64,000 bases of DNA, from NCBI GenBank assembly GCA_947165025.1, contig CAMUYQ010000003.1, forward strand, positions 142,379-206,378, given 5' to 3'. Below the pieces are notes generated by a model, which was not told the origin of the DNA, did no database searches, and saw only the letters and a list, made by a program, of their open reading frames with translations. The position numbers and the translations under genes were made by a program. Shown here piece after piece: positions 9,232 through 16,111 of this stretch. The first letter of the stretch is position 1; the number at the start of each line of letters is the position of its first letter. Source of the DNA: an uncultured Lachnospiraceae bacterium. Lineage in GTDB: Bacteria; Bacillota; Clostridia; Lachnospirales; Lachnospiraceae.

Positions 9232-9364
9232 ACTCAGGTGCATAGTTGTTTCGAGAAAACCTTGTGGAGGCGTCTGCGCTTGACGAGGTTTTTTCGAGTC
9301 TAGCGTCAGTTACGCCGGAACAGGAGCGCAAGCGCGTTTTCGAGAAATTACTATGCACCTGAGT
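9232..9364. repeat. Palindromic dispersed element, copy 1
   Basis: Outer arms 9232-9246 and 9350-9364 are a perfect 15-bp inverted repeat, and imperfect pairing continues inwards. The centre carries the core CTTGACGAGGT-T-TTTTCGAG followed by TCTAG, which recurs almost unchanged in the pgk-tpiA spacer (14380-14505). The right arm runs up to the SD of the Nudix gene. It looks like a non-coding, strongly folded repeat family (REP/MITE-like or an RNA element). Confidence 0.7.
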
Positions 9365-9382
9365 GAGAGAAAGGAATCTATC

Positions 9383-9931
9383 ATGGATCAGCACCCCGAG
9401 CGCATCGGCCGCAAGCTCATACACAACGGCGCGATCGTTGACATATATCAGGACAGGATGCAGCTTCCCGACGGAAGCGAGGAAAACTTTGATTTCATAA
9501 AGCATAAGGGCGCAGCCGCAGTGGTCCCTGTACTTGACGACGGCCGCATAGTCATGGTGCGCCAGTACAGGAACGCCATCGATTCCTATACACTTGAGAT
9601 CCCCGCAGGCGGACTCAACGGAGCCGACGAGCCTACAAAGGTTGCCGCACACCGTGAGCTTGAAGAGGAGACCGGATACCGCGCCGATATCAAGGACGTT
9701 GAATTCCTTATCAGTCTTTACACGACCGTCGCATTCTGCAACGAGAAGATAGACATCTATGTTGCCAGCAACCTTACGAAGACCTGCCAGCACCTTGATG
9801 ACGACGAATTCATCGACGTTAAGATATTCACTATAGAAGAACTCACACAGAAGATCTTTGACGGTGAGATAGTGGACGCGAAGACCATCGCAGCTCTTCT
9901 TGCCTACAGAACAAAGATATCTTCAAAATGA
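9383..9931 (+). CDS. nudF: Nudix hydrolase, ADP-ribose pyrophosphatase type
   Basis: About 182 residues with a complete Nudix box (G-x5-E-x7-REUxEExGU, seen as GLNGADE then AAHRELEEETGY, residues about 75-97), which binds Mg2+ for hydrolysis of a nucleoside diphosphate linked to another moiety. Similarity to the ADP-ribose pyrophosphatase group (start motif, RQYRNAID, EIPAGG) supports ADP-ribose as substrate. I chose the ATG at 9383, with AAGGAA 6 bases upstream; an ATG at 9353 would lie inside the palindromic element. The gene precedes xerD, an order also known from Bacillus, which supports the nudF call. Confidence 0.85.
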   Translation: MDQHPERIGRKLIHNGAIVDIYQDRMQLPDGSEENFDFIKHKGAAAVVPVLDDGRIVMVRQYRNAIDSYTLEIPAGGLNGADEPTKVAAHRELEEETGYRADIKDVEFLISLYTTVAFCNEKIDIYVASNLTKTCQHLDDDEFIDVKIFTIEELTQKIFDGEIVDAKTIAALLAYRTKISSK

Positions 9932-10071
9932 TCATATCCTGACAACATTATGTAAAATTTTTATTGTAAACTTTTCGCAATATCTAGTTACGCCTCAAAA
10001 GTGGTTTACATATATGTTGTGTCAAGTAATAAAAATGCCGACAAATGCGATAAAATCAAGGAATTTTAAGG

Positions 10072-10100
10072 TTGATTTTACAAAAAAATCTGCTTATAAT
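10072..10100 (+). promoter_or_regulatory. Promoter for xerD
   Basis: TTGATT (10072-10077), 17-base spacer, TATAAT (10095-10100). Transcription would begin about 17 bases before the ATG at 10124, giving a short leader containing the AGG ribosome site. Confidence 0.75.
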
Positions 10101-10123
10101 GTAACGAGCGAGGCAGGTTTTTT

Positions 10124-11008
10124 ATGGAACAGGCAATTCAAGGATTCATAACTTATTTACATAACGTCAAAAAGAAATCCCTGAACACGGAACTTTCATA
10201 TAGAAGAGACTTAAGCAAGATGCAGGACTATTTTGCTAATGAGGGCATCAAAGATGTTAAGGATGTAACGGAAGATGCTCTGGCGAAGTACGTTGAGCAT
10301 CTCAATGAGAGCGGTTTTGCTGCGGCAACGGTCTCAAGAAGTGTCGCGTCCGCAAAAGCTTTCTTTCACTATTGTGCAAACGAGGGTCTGATCACGAAAG
10401 ATCCGACCGGAGTTCTCAAGGCACCGAAGATCGAAAAGAAGATGCCCGAGATCCTGACTATGGACGAGGTTACAAGGCTTTTGGAACAGCCCAAAGGCGA
10501 TACTCCCAAGGAGATACGCGACAAGGCGATGCTCGAGCTTCTCTATGCAACAGGCATCAGGGTTTCGGAACTTATGAACCTTGAGATTTCTGATGTTAAC
10601 ATGCAGATGTGCTATATCACATGTAAGGATGCGTCAAAAGAGCGTGTGATCCCCTTTGGACGTGAGGCAAAGACCGCGCTTTCAAGATATCTTGACGGCG
10701 GAAGAGCAGCGATCGTTGAAGACCAGACTTCAAAAGTACTGTTCGCAAACTGCTCGGGGCAGAAGATGAGCCGCCAGGGATTCTGGAAACTCATAAAGTA
10801 TTATGCGAAGAAAGCCAAGATCACGGCAGATATAACACCGCATACACTCAGACATTCGTTCGCGGCACATCTTGTCGAGAACGGTGCCGACCTTCGTGCG
10901 GTACAGGAAATGCTGGGCCATTCCGATATCTCAACGACCCAGATATATGCGACAATGAATCATAACAAGATCAGGGAAGTGTATGCCAAGGCTCATCCGA
11001 GAGGATAA
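10124..11008 (+). CDS. xerD: Site-specific tyrosine recombinase XerD
   Basis: 294 residues, the typical XerC/XerD length. N-terminal SAM-like core-binding domain (1-90) and C-terminal catalytic domain. Catalytic residues visible: R146 (TGIRVSEL), the beta-hairpin Lys in CKDASKERVIPF, H240 and R243 (HTLRHSF), H266 (LGHSD) and nucleophile Y275 (TQIYATM). It would act with a XerC partner at dif to resolve chromosome dimers. Placement after nudF with its own promoter, and no mobile-element genes nearby, argue for the housekeeping XerD rather than a phage integrase. Its last codons overlap the 3' end of the convergent PHP phosphatase gene by 16 bases. Confidence 0.88.
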   Translation: MEQAIQGFITYLHNVKKKSLNTELSYRRDLSKMQDYFANEGIKDVKDVTEDALAKYVEHLNESGFAAATVSRSVASAKAFFHYCANEGLITKDPTGVLKAPKIEKKMPEILTMDEVTRLLEQPKGDTPKEIRDKAMLELLYATGIRVSELMNLEISDVNMQMCYITCKDASKERVIPFGREAKTALSRYLDGGRAAIVEDQTSKVLFANCSGQKMSRQGFWKLIKYYAKKAKITADITPHTLRHSFAAHLVENGADLRAVQEMLGHSDISTTQIYATMNHNKIREVYAKAHPRG

Positions 11009-11820
11009 AGAGCGGCTTTCCGGTCTTCAAACACTGCGTGGTATCTGAAGCCGCACTTAAGAAGAAGCGCTTCAAGACGCGCAAAATCATTACAGAGACT
11101 GTCGGTTCTGTGCGCATCACTTCCTATAGTGATAAGCTCACCGCCAAGCTCTTTATATCGAAGCAATATGTCCATACAGGGATTCGGCTCGCCGAGTCCC
11201 TTTCTGTATCCTGCGGAGTTTGCCTCAAGAGCGATCCCTTTTTCGATGATGAGACGAAGGATGGGATCGATCAGATCGCCGTAGGCGCTGTATGTAAAGT
11301 CCCTGTTTTTGTTAGGGCCGTATCTGACAACATAGTCAAGATGGCCGAGCGTATCAAAATCCGAGAACGCTTTTATGTCTTCAAGGGCCTCCGTGAAGTA
11401 CTGCGCATATGCATCCGCCTCGCTGCGTCCTTCAAAGAACGCGCTGTAGTAGGGGTCCATATGGCCTATCGTATGCACGGAACCGATGACGAAGTCAAAA
11501 TCATATTTCGAAACGTATTCTTCCGACCATTTGCCAAGGTGCGGCTGGAGTCCGAGTTCCACGCCGAACAGCAGCTTTATCTTTCCTTCATATTTATCAC
11601 GGCACTTCAAAAATCCTTCGCGGTAGCTGTCGGTATCCAGGAAGAACTCCGGCACGCCCCCGACTTCCTTTGCGGGATCGGAAGGATAGTCCTTGTCCAT
11701 ATGCTCTGTAAAGCAAAGGATATCAAGTCCTGATGAGATGGCCTTCTCTATTTGATTTTCCATCGGCTCATCGCAGTCGGATGAGAACGATGTGTGAACG
11801 TGTATGTCTGATCGTATCAT
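10993..11820 (-). CDS. PHP-domain phosphatase, histidinol-phosphatase (HisJ-like)
   Basis: 275 residues with the PHP motifs in order: DIHVHTSFSSD (motif I), TEHMD (motif II), GVELGLQP (motif III), GSVHT, GHLDYV, and GSDAHRTD near the C-terminus. These bind a trinuclear metal centre. The arrangement matches the HisJ histidinol-phosphate phosphatase group, which completes the penultimate step of histidine biosynthesis. No other his genes are nearby, so another phosphoester substrate is possible. The gene converges on xerD and its stop codon lies inside the xerD coding sequence; no terminator fits between them. Confidence 0.78.
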   Translation of the reverse strand: MIRSDIHVHTSFSSDCDEPMENQIEKAISSGLDILCFTEHMDKDYPSDPAKEVGGVPEFFLDTDSYREGFLKCRDKYEGKIKLLFGVELGLQPHLGKWSEEYVSKYDFDFVIGSVHTIGHMDPYYSAFFEGRSEADAYAQYFTEALEDIKAFSDFDTLGHLDYVVRYGPNKNRDFTYSAYGDLIDPILRLIIEKGIALEANSAGYRKGLGEPNPCMDILLRYKELGGELITIGSDAHRTDSLCNDFARLEALLLKCGFRYHAVFEDRKAALYPLG

Positions 11821-11907
11821 ATGAGTTGTTTCTTAAGCGCAATATCCTGCAGTTACAGCGAGAGTATACCAAATATTAAATTAACAGGCAATCGCTCCAA
11901 AAAGTTG

Positions 11908-11936
11908 TTGTAATTTCCTATTGTTATGTGTAAAAT
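11908..11936 (+). promoter_or_regulatory. Promoter for gapA
   Basis: TTGTAA (11908-11913), 17 bases, TAAAAT (11931-11936). This implies a leader of about 60 bases ahead of the gapA ATG at 12005. Confidence 0.55.
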
Positions 11937-11954
11937 AGGTGTGCTGGTTATTAG

Positions 11955-11968
11955 AGCGCATTTGCGCT
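11955..11968 (+). promoter_or_regulatory. Short palindrome in the gapA leader
   Basis: AGCGCA, two T, TGCGCT: a 6-bp inverted repeat about 15-25 bases past the predicted transcription start. It may be an operator for a glycolytic repressor or a 5' stabilising hairpin. Neither is proven, and no cggR-like gene is adjacent. Confidence 0.35.
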
Positions 11969-12004
11969 TTATCACAATAATTCAATGTTTAGGAGGATTT
12001 AAAC

Positions 12005-13021
12005 ATGGCAGTAAAAGTAGCAATCAATGGTTTTGGCCGTATCGGTCGTCTTGCATTCAGACAGATGTTCGGTGCTGAAGGTTTCGAGATCGTAGCTATC
12101 AACGATCTTACTTCTCCCGAGATGCTCGCTCACCTTCTTAAGTACGACAGCACACAGGGTCGTTACGCTCTTTGCGACAAGGTTACATTCGGTGAGGATT
12201 CAATCTCTGTTGACGGCAAGAAGATCACTATCTACAAAGAAGCAGATGCTAAGAACCTTCCTTGGGGAAAGCTTGGTGTTGACGTTGTTCTTGAGTGTAC
12301 AGGTTTCTACACAAGCAAGGACAAGGCTCAGGCTCATATCGATGCCGGTGCTAAGCACGTAATCATTTCTGCTCCTGCAGGAAACGATCTTCCTACTATC
12401 GTATACAATGTTAACCATCAGTCACTTACAGCTGATGACAAGATCATTTCAGCTGCATCCTGTACAACAAACTGCCTTGCTCCCATGGCTAAGGCTCTTA
12501 ACGACTGCGCACCCATCAAGTCAGGTATCATGTGCACGATCCACGCTTACACAGGTGATCAGATGACTCTTGACGGACCTCAGAGAAAGGGTGACAAGAG
12601 ACGTTCACGTGCAGCTGCAGTTAATATCGTTCCTAACTCAACAGGTGCTGCAAAGGCTATCGGCCTTGTTATCCCTGAGCTCAACGGAAAGCTCATCGGT
12701 GCTGCACAGCGTGTACCCACCCCTACAGGTTCAACAACTATCCTTACAGCTGTTGTTGAGGGTAACGTTACTAAGGAGCAGATCAACGACGCTATGAAGG
12801 CTGCTTCAAACGAGAGCTTCGGTTACAACACTGACGAGATCGTATCAAGCGATATCATCGGTATGACATACGGCTCACTCTTTGATTCAACTCAGACAAT
12901 GGTTCTTCCTCTTGATAACGGAACAACTCAGGTTCAGGTTGTATCATGGTATGATAACGAGAACTCATACACAAGCCAGATGGTTCGTACCATCAAGCAT
13001 TTCGGAAGCCTGCTTAAGTAA
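12005..13021 (+). CDS. gapA: Glyceraldehyde-3-phosphate dehydrogenase
   Basis: 338 residues, type I NAD-dependent GAPDH. NAD-binding motif INGFGRIGR at the N-terminus, catalytic C153 in SCTTNC, base H180 in HAYTGDQ, and the conserved C-terminal [12 protein letters not shown]. It oxidises glyceraldehyde-3-phosphate to 1,3-bisphosphoglycerate in glycolysis. AGGAGG lies 7 bases before the ATG. Codon use is strikingly biased (CTT, GTT, GCT, TCA) compared with neighbours, typical of a very highly expressed gene. First gene of the gapA-pgk-tpiA cluster; a hairpin with T run follows it. Confidence 0.97.
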   Translation: MAVKVAINGFGRIGRLAFRQMFGAEGFEIVAINDLTSPEMLAHLLKYDSTQGRYALCDKVTFGEDSISVDGKKITIYKEADAKNLPWGKLGVDVVLECTGFYTSKDKAQAHIDAGAKHVIISAPAGNDLPTIVYNVNHQSLTADDKIISAASCTTNCLAPMAKALNDCAPIKSGIMCTIHAYTGDQMTLDGPQRKGDKRRSRAAAVNIVPNSTGAAKAIGLVIPELNGKLIGAAQRVPTPTGSTTILTAVVEGNVTKEQINDAMKAASNESFGYNTDEIVSSDIIGMTYGSLFDSTQTMVLPLDNGTTQVQVVSWYDNENSYTSQMVRTIKHFGSLLK

Positions 13022-13040
13022 TTAATGATACTTAAATAAC

Positions 13041-13083
13041 AGGGGACAAAACGGCACAGGGGACGGTTCCTTGTGCCGTTTTT
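13041..13083 (+). repeat. GGGGACGGTTCC-type hairpin between gapA and pgk, also terminator-like
   Basis: Arms 13048-13058 and 13072-13082 pair perfectly (11 bp) and end in a short T run, so it can act as a partial terminator or mRNA 3' stabiliser for gapA. The 13-base loop is GGGGACGGTTCCT, and AGGGGAC occurs twice (13041 and 13058). This wording recalls REP-like palindromes seen widely in bacterial genomes and linked to REP-associated transposases; that link is from memory, not a search. Confidence 0.65.
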
Positions 13084-13108
13084 AGAGATTATAAACGGAG
13101 GAAAAATC

Positions 13109-14341
13109 ATGGCACTTAACAAAAAGAGCGTTGATGATCTTAACGCAAAAGGAAAAAGAGTACTTGTAAGATGTGATTTTAACGTTCCTTTAAAGGAAGG
13201 CAAGATCACGGATGATACACGTATCAAGGCAGCACTTCCTACTATCAACAAGCTGATCGGTGACGGAGCAAAGGTTATCCTGTGCTCACACCTCGGCAAG
13301 GTTAAGGAAGGCCCCAACGAGAAGGAAAGCCTTGCACCTGTTGCAAAGGCTCTTTCCGAAAAGCTCGGCAAGGAAGTAGTTTTTGTCGGTGACTATAACG
13401 TAACCGGACAGGCAGCTACTGATGCTGTTGCAAACATGAAGGACGGCGATGTTGTTCTCCTTCAGAATACACGTTTCCGCGGTAAAGAGGAGACAAAGCC
13501 CCAGGAAGCCGGCGAAGCATTTGCAAAGGAACTTGCTGATCTTGCGGATGATTATGTATGCGATGCATTCGGATCTGCTCACAGGGCACACGCATCCGTT
13601 GCTGTCGTAACGAAGTACATCACTCAGAAGGGCGGAACAAACGCAGTTGGATATCTTATGCAGAAGGAGATCGATTTCCTTGGTAACGCAGTAGAGAATC
13701 CCGTTCGTCCTTTCGTTGCCATCCTTGGCGGAGCTAAGGTTGCAGATAAGCTCAACGTTATCGATAACCTTCTCGAGAAGGCAGATACACTCATCATCGG
13801 CGGCGGAATGGCATTCACATTCCTGAAGGCAAAGGGATATGAGATAGGTAAGTCTCTCGTTGACAACGAGAAGATCGATTACTGTAAGGAAATGATGGCT
13901 AAGGCTGACAAGCTCGGCAAGAAGCTTCTTCTTCCCGTTGACACGGGTATCGCAAAATCATTCCCGGATCCTATCGACGGCCCCGTTGATGTAACCTATG
14001 TTGATTCGGACAAGATCCCCGCTGATATGGAAGGTCTTGATATCGGACCGAAGACTCAGGAGCTTTTCGCAAACGCTGCAAAGGAAGCCAAGACGGTCGT
14101 TTGGAACGGACCTATGGGTGTATTCGAGAATCCTACGCTTGCAAAAGGTACCATCGCTGTAGCAAAGGCTCTCGCAGAGACCGATGCAACAACTATCATC
14201 GGTGGCGGTGATTCCGCAGCTGCATGCAACCAGCTTGGATTTGCAGACAAGATGAGCCACATCTCAACAGGCGGCGGCGCATCACTCGAATTCCTTGAGG
14301 GTAAGGAACTTCCCGGCGTTTATGCAGCGGATGATAAATAA
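13109..14341 (+). CDS. pgk: Phosphoglycerate kinase
   Basis: 410 residues from the ATG at 13109, chosen because GGAGG lies 7 bases upstream; an in-frame ATG at 13073 sits inside the hairpin and is rejected. Family motifs: RCDFNVPL near the N-terminus, the substrate loop [38 protein letters not shown], and the nucleotide-binding GGGDSAAA with [13 protein letters not shown] at the C-terminus. It transfers the acyl phosphate of 1,3-bisphosphoglycerate to ADP. Lies between gapA and tpiA as in many clostridia. Confidence 0.97.
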   Translation: MALNKKSVDDLNAKGKRVLVRCDFNVPLKEGKITDDTRIKAALPTINKLIGDGAKVILCSHLGKVKEGPNEKESLAPVAKALSEKLGKEVVFVGDYNVTGQAATDAVANMKDGDVVLLQNTRFRGKEETKPQEAGEAFAKELADLADDYVCDAFGSAHRAHASVAVVTKYITQKGGTNAVGYLMQKEIDFLGNAVENPVRPFVAILGGAKVADKLNVIDNLLEKADTLIIGGGMAFTFLKAKGYEIGKSLVDNEKIDYCKEMMAKADKLGKKLLLPVDTGIAKSFPDPIDGPVDVTYVDSDKIPADMEGLDIGPKTQELFANAAKEAKTVVWNGPMGVFENPTLAKGTIAVAKALAETDATTIIGGGDSAAACNQLGFADKMSHISTGGGASLEFLEGKELPGVYAADDK

Positions 14342-14379
14342 ACTATAATGAGTTCGCCCCTGCATTGTGCAGGGAGGGG

Positions 14380-14505
14380 GACCGTGATTTGTTCTCGTGC
14401 GGGCATTCCGCAGGCTCGTTACTTGACGAGGTATTTTCGAGTCTAGTAACGTGAGCACCGAGGACAATGAGCGGGAGCGTCCCGAACGAGAATTAATCAG
14501 CGGTC
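14380..14505. repeat. Palindromic dispersed element, copy 2
   Basis: Outer segments GACCG-TGATTT-GTTCTCGT (from 14380) and ACGAGAATTAATCAGCGGTC (to 14505) pair imperfectly. An inner stem GTTACT/AGTAAC encloses the core CTTGACGAGGTATTTTCGAG plus TCTAG, which differs from copy 1 (9232-9364) by one base. Same size class and same position just upstream of an SD site. The core is asymmetric, so both copies lie in the same orientation relative to the genes. Confidence 0.65.
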
Positions 14506-14537
14506 GACCGACCGTAAATGATAGAAGGAGAATACAC

Positions 14538-15284
14538 ATGGCAAGAAGAAGAATCATCGCCGGCAACTGGAAGATGAACAAAACACCGGCCGAGGCAGTT
14601 GAACTTTGCAACACACTTAAGGACCTTGTAAAGAACGACAACGTTGACGTTGTATATTGCGTTCCCGCGATCGACATCGTACCCGTTGTCGAGGCAGTAA
14701 AGGGAACAAACGTAAAGGTCGGCGCAGAAAACTTCTATATAGAAGACAAGGGCGCATTCACAGGTGAGATCTCAGCTCCGATGCTCAAGGAAGCAGGCGT
14801 TGAGTACATCATCATCGGACATTCGGAGAGAAGAGATATCTTCGGCGAGAACGATATCCTTATCAACGCAAAGGTTAAGAAGGCTTTCGCATCAGGTCTT
14901 AAGCCTATCCTCTGCTGCGGAGAGTCACTTGCTCTTCGTAAGGCAGGAACATACAAGGAGTGGATCGCACGTCAGATCAAGTGGGATCTCGACGGAGTTA
15001 CAGCTGATCAGGTTAAGAACCTTGTTATCGCATATGAGCCTATCTGGGCGATCGGAACAGGTGAGACAGCTACAAGCGATCAGGCTGAGGAAGTCTGCAA
15101 GATGATCCGTGAGATAATCGGTCAGATGTATGATGCAGCAACAGCTGATGCTGTACGTATCCAGTACGGCGGATCCATGAATGCGGGAAATGCCGCAGAG
15201 CTCCTTTCAAAGGATAACATTGACGGCGGTCTTATCGGCGGAGCTTCATTAAAGCCCGATTTCGGCCAGATCGTCAACGCTTAA
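14538..15284 (+). CDS. tpiA: Triosephosphate isomerase
   Basis: 248 residues from the ATG at 14538, supported by GAAGGAG 7 bases upstream; the longer in-frame extension back to 14451 reads through the repeat element and is not conserved-looking. Catalytic residues: N10 and K12 (GNWKMN), the His in IIGHSERR, the Glu in [11 protein letters not shown] (loop 6), and the phosphate-binding GGS and GGASL near the C-terminus. Interconverts dihydroxyacetone phosphate and glyceraldehyde-3-phosphate. A terminator follows, so gpmI/eno are not part of this cluster. Confidence 0.97.
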   Translation: MARRRIIAGNWKMNKTPAEAVELCNTLKDLVKNDNVDVVYCVPAIDIVPVVEAVKGTNVKVGAENFYIEDKGAFTGEISAPMLKEAGVEYIIIGHSERRDIFGENDILINAKVKKAFASGLKPILCCGESLALRKAGTYKEWIARQIKWDLDGVTADQVKNLVIAYEPIWAIGTGETATSDQAEEVCKMIREIIGQMYDAATADAVRIQYGGSMNAGNAAELLSKDNIDGGLIGGASLKPDFGQIVNA

Positions 15285-15338
15285 CGAGTGATAATTTTTA
15301 GATAAGTTAAACAAAATGAAAAGCCTTGAAAGGCACTA

Positions 15339-15383
15339 AAAAAGGGTTTTAATTGGTAATCTTTACTAGTTGAAACCCTTTTT
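15339..15383 (+). terminator. Terminator after tpiA
   Basis: Arms 15339-15349 (AAAAAGGGTTT) and 15373-15383 (AAACCCTTTTT) pair over 11 bp with a 23-base loop. The right arm itself supplies the T run. The block is nearly symmetrical, so it may work in both directions. Confidence 0.7.
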
Positions 15384-15406
15384 GTTGTGTTGTATGATGA
15401 AGCAAA

Positions 15407-15426
15407 TATCACTTTAAAATATCACT
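15407..15426 (+). repeat. Paired TATCACT motifs, left edge of signalling block
   Basis: TATCACT occurs at 15407-15413 and 15420-15426, 13 bp apart. An identical pair with the same 13-bp period lies at 25458-25477, just beyond the right edge of the block. Surrounding DNA is AT-rich compared with the rest of the window. Confidence 0.6.
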
Positions 15427-15431
15427 TTTAA

Positions 15432-15656
15432 GGGCTAAAAAATAAGGCTCTGAAAAAAGTGATAGTGAATATGTACTGGTAACATTTTTTACTGGAAACT
15501 GGTTTGCGGCTAAATGAATTTCAAGTGCTTACTAACGAAAATTTTGACTTTGATAATAAATTGTTAACAGTAGAAAAAGCGTTAACCACAAGAATAGCAG
15601 AGGGGTTTGAACTGACAGAGGACACAGATATAATACCAACGGAGAAATATATTGGT
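15432..15656 (+). pseudogene. Tyrosine recombinase (integrase) remnant
   Basis: In frame, positions from about 15432 read KKVIVNMYW, a stop at 15480-15482, then HFLLETGLRLNEFQVL, then DFDNKLLTVEKAL. This matches the start of the integrase catalytic domain, where TGLR carries the first catalytic Arg and is followed by a W/N-x-D-F-D-x-K-x-x-T-V strand. The HxxR, LGH and Tyr boxes are absent, so the fragment is dead. It is AT-rich, unlike xerD, and runs without a break into the SGNH hydrolase fragment. It is probably the relic of an integrative element. The exact right end is uncertain (about 15640-15670). Confidence 0.7.
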
Positions 15657-16088
15657 TATCCAAAACAAAACCGCCCGGATCTTTTGATTATCATGCTCGG
15701 ATCTAACGATCTGAAGATCAAGTTTTCGCTTCCGCCGGCTGATATTGTGGGAAGTCTCATAACGATGATCATGAAAATAAAAGGATACTGCGATCACTAT
15801 CTTGCCTGTCCCTATATGAAGATACTGATAATCTCACCTCCCGCATTGTCGGAGCCCTTTGCGGAATCGTATTTTGTTTCGTTTTTCGGCAAGGACGATT
15901 CTGTAGCAAGATCAAAGGAGCTGGCAGAATGGTATAAGCTTGTTGCCAATGAGCATGATTGTTGTTTTCTGAATGCAACGGAACAGGTGGAGGCAGGGAG
16001 CGTCGATCATCTTCATCTGGATCCTAAAGGGCATGCCAGAATGGCGCAGCTTGTTAAAGACAAGATCAACGAGATTTTTGCTTCATAA
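15504..16088 (+). pseudogene. 5'-truncated SGNH/GDSL hydrolase fused to integrase fragment
   Basis: An open frame of 194 codons beginning with TTG. Codons 1 to about 50 are the integrase remnant. From RPDLLIIMLGSNDLK onward it is an SGNH-family esterase: block III (GSND) and the C-terminal Asp-x-x-His catalytic pair (DHLHLDPKGH) are intact. The family's N-terminal GDS block with the nucleophilic serine is missing, so the protein should be inactive if made. Base composition changes sharply near 15660. The fusion marks a recombination junction at the left edge of the signalling block. No convincing SD precedes the TTG. Confidence 0.72.
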
Positions 16089-16111
16089 GGGATAATCTGA
16101 AAGGAAACTGA

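Noticed and set aside
9900..10151. Plus-strand ORF of 83 codons overlapping nudF and xerD
   Set aside because: Covers the xerD promoter and start in another frame and resembles nothing.
10124..11008. xerD as a phage or ICE integrase
   Set aside because: It sits next to nudF with its own promoter, has the housekeeping XerD length and motifs, and no mobile-element genes surround it.
11038..11733. Plus-strand ORF of 231 codons
   Set aside because: Antisense to the PHP phosphatase, whose motifs are clear; no SD and no family motif.
15455..15464. Inverted copy AGTGATA as a third recombinase site
   Set aside because: It falls inside the integrase frame (AAA GTG ATA) and may be chance; only the direct 13-bp pairs were kept.
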